Of a DNA stretch of 24,405 nucleotides, positions 19,739 through 24,405 are shown piece after piece. A program made the translations under genes and the position numbers. Within the stretch, counting starts at the first letter, position 1. Every line of letters starts with the position of its first letter. The notes under the pieces are model-generated. The model was not told where the DNA came from, made no database searches, and saw only the letters and a list, made by a program, of their open reading frames with translations. Source of the stretch: Chara braunii (Eukaryota; Streptophyta; Charophyceae; Charales; Characeae); contig BFEA01000660.1 in the NCBI GenBank assembly GCA_003427395.1, positions 532,529-556,933 of the forward strand, given 5' to 3'.

Positions 19739-19859
19739 GGGGAAACGCACGGGAGGAGCACAGGCACGCTTGCTCTGAAAGCAACAGGGAGCTTTCGGCG
19801 GACATACAAGAAGGCATATCAACAGGGGAGCAGCTCGGCGAGGAGAGGTAAGCCATAGC

Positions 19860-20590
19860 CGTGCGCACCGAGGGTGAGCGCATAACCTCGCACACTGCCA
19901 AAGTGGCCTATGCACGGGCACGCAGCTTCGCGCATTGCCAAAGTGACCAGCGCACGGGCGTTCAACTGCGCGCACCATCAAAGGGACCACGCACGGAGCC
20001 GCGCTCACTCATGGACGGGCGCGGGCTGTCGGGATCGAATGTGCTTGGACGTGCACACTTGTGCACAAGCGCGCAGGTCGGGATCACGACGCTCGCAGTC
20101 ACACGCACACGCGCACACACATGCGTGGGTTGGGACACTGACACGCACAGTCGCGTGCGCGCACACACTCACGCACGTGCAGCGAGGGGAAGCCGCGCAG
20201 GGCATCATGTGTGAAGACGCAATCGGATCGGGGTGCACGGAGGGCGCGATCGGGCCGGGGCGCACGTGGGCCACGCTCGTCATTCTGCGCACACACGCGT
20301 TCAAGATTGGGCGCACAGGGACCGCACACAATCACACACACACGAGCGATCGGAAACGAGGTGCGGAAGACCGCACAAATATCACGCAGACGGGCGCACC
20401 ACAATCGCGGGAGATCGTGCGGGCAGCGTGTAGACGCACGTACAATAACGGAGAGGGGAAATCGCGTACCATAGCCGCAGGAGATCGCGCGGACAGTGCG
20501 CACCACAATCGCGGGAGATCGCACGGATAGTGCACGGACGTGAGCACAATCACGGTCGCGGGAGAATCGTGCGCAGCGGCGTGTGCGCGC
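19860..20590. repeat. GC-rich GCGCAC-repeat domain
   Basis: Three ~40-bp units (19887, 19927, 19968) share CGC(A/G)CA(C/T)TGCCAAAGTG(G/A)CC and GCACGGGC. A second family, GCG(C/T)ACCA(C/T)A(A/G)(T/C)CGC(G/A)GGAGATCG, occurs at 20394, 20464, 20498 and, less exactly, near 20541. Between them is CA/CG-rich sequence (near 20095-20180). All six frames are largely open here, including a 206-codon plus frame (19910-20530) rich in Arg, His and Thr. Openness in several frames at once is a composition effect, so no gene is called. Confidence 0.65.
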
Positions 20591-20811
20591 GCTGTCGAAG
20601 GGCTCCACATTCAGACCCTCCACGGTGTGTCAATTTGCCACACCGGTCTGATCTTCTGACCTGTGGGATAAAGCGTACCCCACTAGCTCAACCTGAGTGA
20701 ACCACGGTACAGTGCACTCTGCTTAACGGCAAGAGGTTGCACTATAGGTTATCTAACTCATTAGCCCTGCCCTTTCCATGGCTAATCCTGTTGAGACCCT
20801 ACCGCTGAACT

Positions 20812-20897
20812 TTTATTTTTATTTTTTTATTTTTTTATTTATTTTGTGAAGGGCTCGATTAGCCTCGACAATAAATAAAATAAAATGAAATAACAGT
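20812..20897. repeat. AT-rich imperfect inverted repeat around a short hairpin
   Basis: A T-rich tract (TTTTATTTTTATTTTTTTAT and on to TTATTTATTTTGT, up to 20847) is matched by ACAATAAATAAAATAAAAT (20869-20887). Between them lies GGCT-CGATT-AGCC. The two arms could pair, but the matching is partly due to simple sequence. Confidence 0.45.
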
Positions 20898-22129
20898 AAA
20901 AGAAAATAATGAGCCGTCATAAGTGGTGGCGGTACTCACATTGACCAGACCTGTATCTAGACCAGAGGGTGCTTGTCGGGCTGTATTTCCGCAACCGGGT
21001 CTGGAAAACAGTTGCACTAGCGGGACTACTGAATCTGGAATCAGCGCCAACGGTAGTACCACTGGACCTGGTCTACTTAGGCAGTACCCTCTCCGTTTCC
21101 ACCGACGGGTATATGTGTGCTCAGGCACTACGTGTCGACGAACATAACAGTCAACTGTCGGCCCAAGCAAAAAGTCACTTGACCGTTTCAAGAGGGACTA
21201 GGGTTTGACTTTTGAGTTCAGTTCTCGACACTCGCGGGATGCGGATACAACGAATGAGTTGCCATGCAGCCAAGGACACACACTTCGATGTCGTTGACGA
21301 TGTTGGATGACCACCTAGCGGTTGCAAAAGGGACGAGGGTTTTGACTTGTCCCTCTGTTCTAACACGCACGGCAGATGCCGCATGACACTTCCAGTCAGT
21401 AAATGATTGTTGTTGGATGCTGACTACAGCCCATTAAATTGATTGCAGTTAGTTGAGCCATAGCTCAAGCATGCCGGCAAGCCAATCAGGCTGCAACTAA
21501 TTCGATTGCAAGTAATTGACCATCAGGTGATCAAACAACGGGTAATCATGCAGTAGGTCGCAAAAAGGGGAATTGAGTAAAGCGAGAGGATGTTCAATGA
21601 AGGAGAAAATTTACCTTTGCAACACGCCATGATGAGATCTACTGCATGGGGCGAGTCCATGATCAAGATCGGCATACAATGTTGCTTGTTGGAGTGAGGG
21701 AGAGAATAATGAGCGGGCAACATTACCATTTGCCGTGAGAAGGAAAAGGAAAGGAGATAGTCAGCTTCTGAAATCTAGTTTCAGAGCACATGAGAATGAA
21801 TGTTTTGTCATCTAATTAGTGATGGGCATGGACAAAGTAGCGGGATATTTACTGTTATCGACTGCCGTATGAAACCATCAGCCAAGAACTGAAGCTTGAA
21901 AGAAGCATTAAAGGCCCTACGGGACCTGACTCTAGTTTGATTATGCTATGAATTGGTAAATGAAGTGCATCTGGTTACTATCTATCACCAACTTGGCACC
22001 AAGGATACATCATCGTTGAGTAATTAAGGTGGTGCAAAAATCTTCCTCTCCAAGATGGTCAATCAGTTGCCTTGCCGCCTCCATAGCGAGGGACGATGGG
22101 GTCAAAGATAACCCCACAATCACAAAAGA
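20898..22129. other. No recognisable gene; one small diverged direct repeat
   Basis: The motif CGGTTGCAAAAGGGACGAGG plus GTTTTGACTT (21319) resembles CCGTTTCAAGAGGGACTAGG plus GTTTGACTT (21183), about 136 bp apart. Short frames on both strands (up to 110 codons, minus 20859-21191) carry no motif. Nothing else is supported. Confidence 0.4.
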
Positions 22130-22265
22130 GAGTAAGCGTGAGCACCCACCCTCATATTCAGGAAGAAAACGACAAATGGATACGCAAAGGAGACCACACA
22201 CGAATACGGTTGTTATTCTGAGTTAGGTTCACACATGTGCTTCAAAGAGAGAGAGAGTGTATGGA
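22130..22265 (+). repeat. 136-bp exact duplication, copy 1 (assembly artefact)
   Basis: Identical base for base to 22304-22439, starting GAGTAAGCGTGAGCACCCAC and ending GAGTGTATGGA. The two copies are separated only by the synthetic 38-bp junction at 22266-22303. In the real genome this sequence is probably present once here. Confidence 0.95.
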
Positions 22266-22303
22266 CTGTCTCTTATACACATCTAGATGTGTATAAGAGA
22301 CAG
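22266..22303. other. Nextera (Tn5) mate-pair junction adapter in the assembly
   Basis: CTGTCTCTTATACACATCT followed directly by its reverse complement AGATGTGTATAAGAGACAG. Each half is the 19-bp Tn5 mosaic end used in Illumina Nextera kits, and the head-to-head pair is the circularisation junction of a Nextera mate-pair library. It is synthetic, not genomic. Natural Tn5/IS50 outside bacteria is excluded in practice: no transposase is present and both ends are the engineered hyperactive sequence. Confidence 0.97.
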
Positions 22304-22439
22304 GAGTAAGCGTGAGCACCCACCCTCATATTCAGGAAGAAAACGACAAATGGATACGCAAAGGAGACCACACACGAATACGGTTGTTATTCTGAGTTAG
22401 GTTCACACATGTGCTTCAAAGAGAGAGAGAGTGTATGGA
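22304..22439 (+). repeat. 136-bp exact duplication, copy 2 (assembly artefact)
   Basis: Exact partner of 22130-22265. The sequence after 22439 (TGGGATACACAAAGCAGG) is presumably the true continuation of the locus. Untrimmed adapter reads extended from both sides would produce this arrangement. Confidence 0.95.
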
Positions 22440-22544
22440 TGGGATACACAAAGCAGGTAACACTCACACTGATGCGCCTATAGGCAGTAGTATGAATAAG
22501 AGCGGACAAATCTAGCGCCGAAGGTTAACAGGATTCATGAACCT

Positions 22545-23230
22545 TGTTATTTTTCTAACTTTGAAATAAATTAATTAGTTTGATCCCATGATTGGGATCA
22601 CATCTGATCACCCAATCACGGGAGAGTCAGCAAGCGGGAGCAGCGCTAAGTGAAGGTTGCGCTTACCGCCGCTTGTTGGGTAAAGCATTTTCAATACTTC
22701 AATATTTTTGTAATTTTCAAAATAAATTAATTAGTTGGATCCCGTGATTGGGATCATGACTGATCACCCAATCACGGGACAACTAGCAAGCAGGAGCAGC
22801 CCTAAGTGAAGGCTGCGCTCACCGCCGCTTGCTGGGTGAAGCATTTTTAATACTTCAATATTTTTGTAATTTTCAAAATAAATTAATTAGTTGGATCCCG
22901 TGATTAGGATCACGGCTGATCACCCAATCACGGGACAGCCAGCAAGCGAGAGCAGCCTTAAGTGAAGGTTGTGCTCACTGCCGCTTGCTGGGTGAAGCAT
23001 TTTCAATACTTCAATATTTTTATAATATTCAAAATAAATTAATTAGTTGAATCCCGTGATTGGGATCACGACCGATCACCAAATCACTGGACAGCCAGGA
23101 AGCAGGAGCAGCCCTAAGTGAAGGTTGTGCTCACCGTCGCTTGCTGGGTGAAGCACTTTCAATACTTCAATATTTTTATAATTTTTGAAATAAATTAATT
23201 AGTTCAATCCCGTGATTGGGATCACATTTG
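22545..23230. repeat. 156-bp tandem satellite, about 4.4 copies, with inverted repeats
   Basis: AAATAAATTAATTAGTT begins at 22564, 22720, 22876, 23032 and 23188, a period of exactly 156 bp each time. In the best copies TCCCGTGATTGGG pairs perfectly with CCCAATCACGGGA (13 bp). A second structure pairs AGCAAGC with GCTTGCT around an inner GCAGCC/GGCTGC. A third is TGAAG/CTTCA. Copies differ by scattered substitutions, without length change. A period near nucleosome length is common for satellites. It may also be the internal repeat of a larger element. Confidence 0.9.
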
Positions 23231-23777
23231 ATTAGCGGGTATTCCCATCTTCAAGTTGGGTACAGATGCAATTTTCCCAATTCAAAATGATTCTATTCTA
23301 GTCATCTGATTTTATCTGGATTTGTTCAGCCTGTAAGGGTTGTGTTTTATGCCCTTGAGACCGACAACGTCAATTCAACTTTCAACATCGGCGGTCGTTT
23401 AGGAGGGTGGGCAATTTCAAGTTGAGGGCTTAGCGAGGGGCGGGGCATGCGAAGGACTGGTGGCTGCCCGTAGGAGGCCAAGGAGGCCGTGGTCCTTGAG
23501 TTGGACATTTCAAATCGAAATGGCGTGGGTCCAGTTTTCTCGAATAGAACGACACTTCGTGCGGGCGCCAAAATCTGAAGCGGCGCATGCGGGCCAGGCC
23601 TGGAGCCTTACCCAGCTGAGACAGGCAGCAGGCTCTGTTCTCAACTTGGGCTGGAGCAATTGAAGTTTTGGGGCCCATAGGCCCTGGCCCAGCGTGCACT
23701 GCGCCTGATCACTGTTGATTTCGGCCTGGTGCTCATTGTCAAATTGTATCTGCAGTACAGGGGCAGATGGAGGGCAT

Positions 23778-23780
<3 letters not shown>
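23231..23780. other. No recognisable gene
   Basis: Mixed-composition DNA. Short overlapping frames on both strands (67-123 codons) run into the neighbouring CA repeat or lack motifs. Nothing is supported. Confidence 0.4.

Positions 23781-23858
<78 letters not shown>
23781..23858. repeat. (CA)39 microsatellite
   Basis: An uninterrupted 78-bp CA dinucleotide run, followed by degenerate CA-rich sequence to about 23888 (GGCACACACAGACACACATG). Length may be unreliable in a short-read assembly. Confidence 0.95.
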
Positions 23859-23860
<2 letters not shown>

Positions 23861-23888
23861 CACACACAGACACACATGCACACAGACA

Positions 23889-23940
23889 CTTTTTTTTTTC
23901 TTCTTTTTTTCTTCTTTTTTTCTTCTTTTTTTCTTTCCTC
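23889..23940. repeat. Polypyrimidine tract, (T7CTTC)n
   Basis: Runs of 7-10 T are separated by CTTC in a near-regular pattern (four blocks). It directly follows the CA repeat, so the plus strand changes from alternating CA to almost pure pyrimidine. Confidence 0.85.
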
Positions 23941-24196
23941 ATCGGGGGACAGCTACATACATTTTCTCTCTGAACGCACATATTTTAATTGGCATTCTGC
24001 CAGCAATCATAGCTTTCTACCTCTCTTTGGTGTAGGGAGGTTACCTCTCGTGGTGGAGGGAGGTAACGGTATGTTTGCCCCTTTGTCCTAGTGTTTAGGG
24101 TGCAGGGTTGGGGCCACCGGTGGGGGGGACCTTGCCAATAACTGTGTCGCACTTGTCATCTTCCCCCACCCCCATCAGGTAACAGTAGTATCTAAA

Positions 24197-24267
24197 GCCA
24201 ACACTCTCCCACACACTCCACACACTCCACACAACCCACTCACACGTGCACTCACACTCGTGTTGGC
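24197..24267. repeat. CA-rich unit with inverted ends, copy 1
   Basis: The ends GCCAACAC and GTGTTGGC are inverted copies (9 bp with the flanking A/T). The interior is CAC- and CCCACTCACAC-rich. It recurs 136 bp further on at 24333. The intervening 65 bp (CTGAAGACC ... GGCACCGAGC) may be part of the same tandem unit. Confidence 0.7.
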
Positions 24268-24332
24268 TGAAGACCTTACTAATACCGACTGGGAGGATCC
24301 CAGCTGACTCTCTCAGTTGGTTGGCACCGAGC

Positions 24333-24399
24333 GCCAACACTCTCCCACCCACCACACGCAACCCACTCACACGCACACTCACACTTGTATTGTGTTGGC
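24333..24399. repeat. CA-rich unit with inverted ends, copy 2
   Basis: Second copy, with the same GCCAACACTCTCCCAC start and GTGTTGGCTGAAGA end, shortened by loss of a few CACTCCA repeats. The array probably continues beyond the window. Confidence 0.7.
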
Positions 24400-24405
24400 T
24401 GAAGA

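Noticed and set aside
19910-20530. 206-codon open frame rich in Arg, His and Thr
   Set aside because: Several frames on both strands are open over the same stretch because of GCGCAC-type repeats and high GC; no domain is present.
20599-20800. Possible minus-strand tRNA-derived SINE (TTGAGCTAGTGGGGTA)
   Set aside because: The A-box-like motif and a local stem exist, but no B-box consensus follows at the right distance.
22266-22303. Perfect 38-bp palindrome as a natural transposon junction or cruciform
   Set aside because: It is exactly two engineered Tn5 mosaic ends as used in Nextera libraries, flanked by an exact duplication.
23510-23981. Minus-strand Cys/Val and plus-strand His/Thr frames
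   Set aside because: They are translations of the (CA)n microsatellite.

Overview
This looks like gene-poor, repeat-rich nuclear DNA from a eukaryote. I could not find one convincingly intact protein-coding gene. The best lineage clue is a U6 snRNA-like sequence (12612-12720) with a plant-style 5' stem-loop (GTCC-TTCG-GGAC) and a plant-like GGTCC 3' end. A truncated LINE with a zf-RVT zinc finger (1-1710, minus) fits a streptophyte (land plant or charophyte alga) but does not prove it. The species cannot be named from this sequence.

Layout. 1-1710: 3' part of a broken LINE on the minus strand, running off the left edge. 1809-4340: a repeat complex holding a poly(A) run, two diverged direct repeats about 2.07 kb apart, a tRNA-like (SINE-type) head and a five-copy ~200-bp satellite. 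4341-9088: no recognisable gene, apart from a cluster of perfect hairpins at 5322-5530. 9089-13190: two diverged, collinear copies of a roughly 2-kb unit. Each carries a U6-like sequence; the first is strongly decayed, the second nearly complete but altered at catalytic positions. 14021-15350: a poly(A) run, then ten copies of a covarying hairpin, lying between sequences that look like the two ends of a spliceosomal intron. 15350-18230: one unassigned ORF, a three-copy 121-bp repeat and two more hairpin clusters. 18230-20590: GC-rich DNA with a long perfect hairpin and several short tandem repeats. 20590-22130: no gene seen. 22130-22439: an exact 136-bp duplication flanking a 38-bp Nextera (Tn5) mate-pair junction sequence, which marks an assembly artefact. 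22545-23230: a 156-bp satellite with conserved inverted repeats. 23781-24405: a (CA)n tract, a polypyrimidine tract and short elements with inverted ends.

The most interesting biological signal is the ten-hairpin array at 14271-15087. Its loop sequence is almost invariant while the stems change on both sides in ways that mostly keep pairing. The most important practical signal is the Nextera junction, which means local structure near 22.1-22.4 kb should not be trusted.
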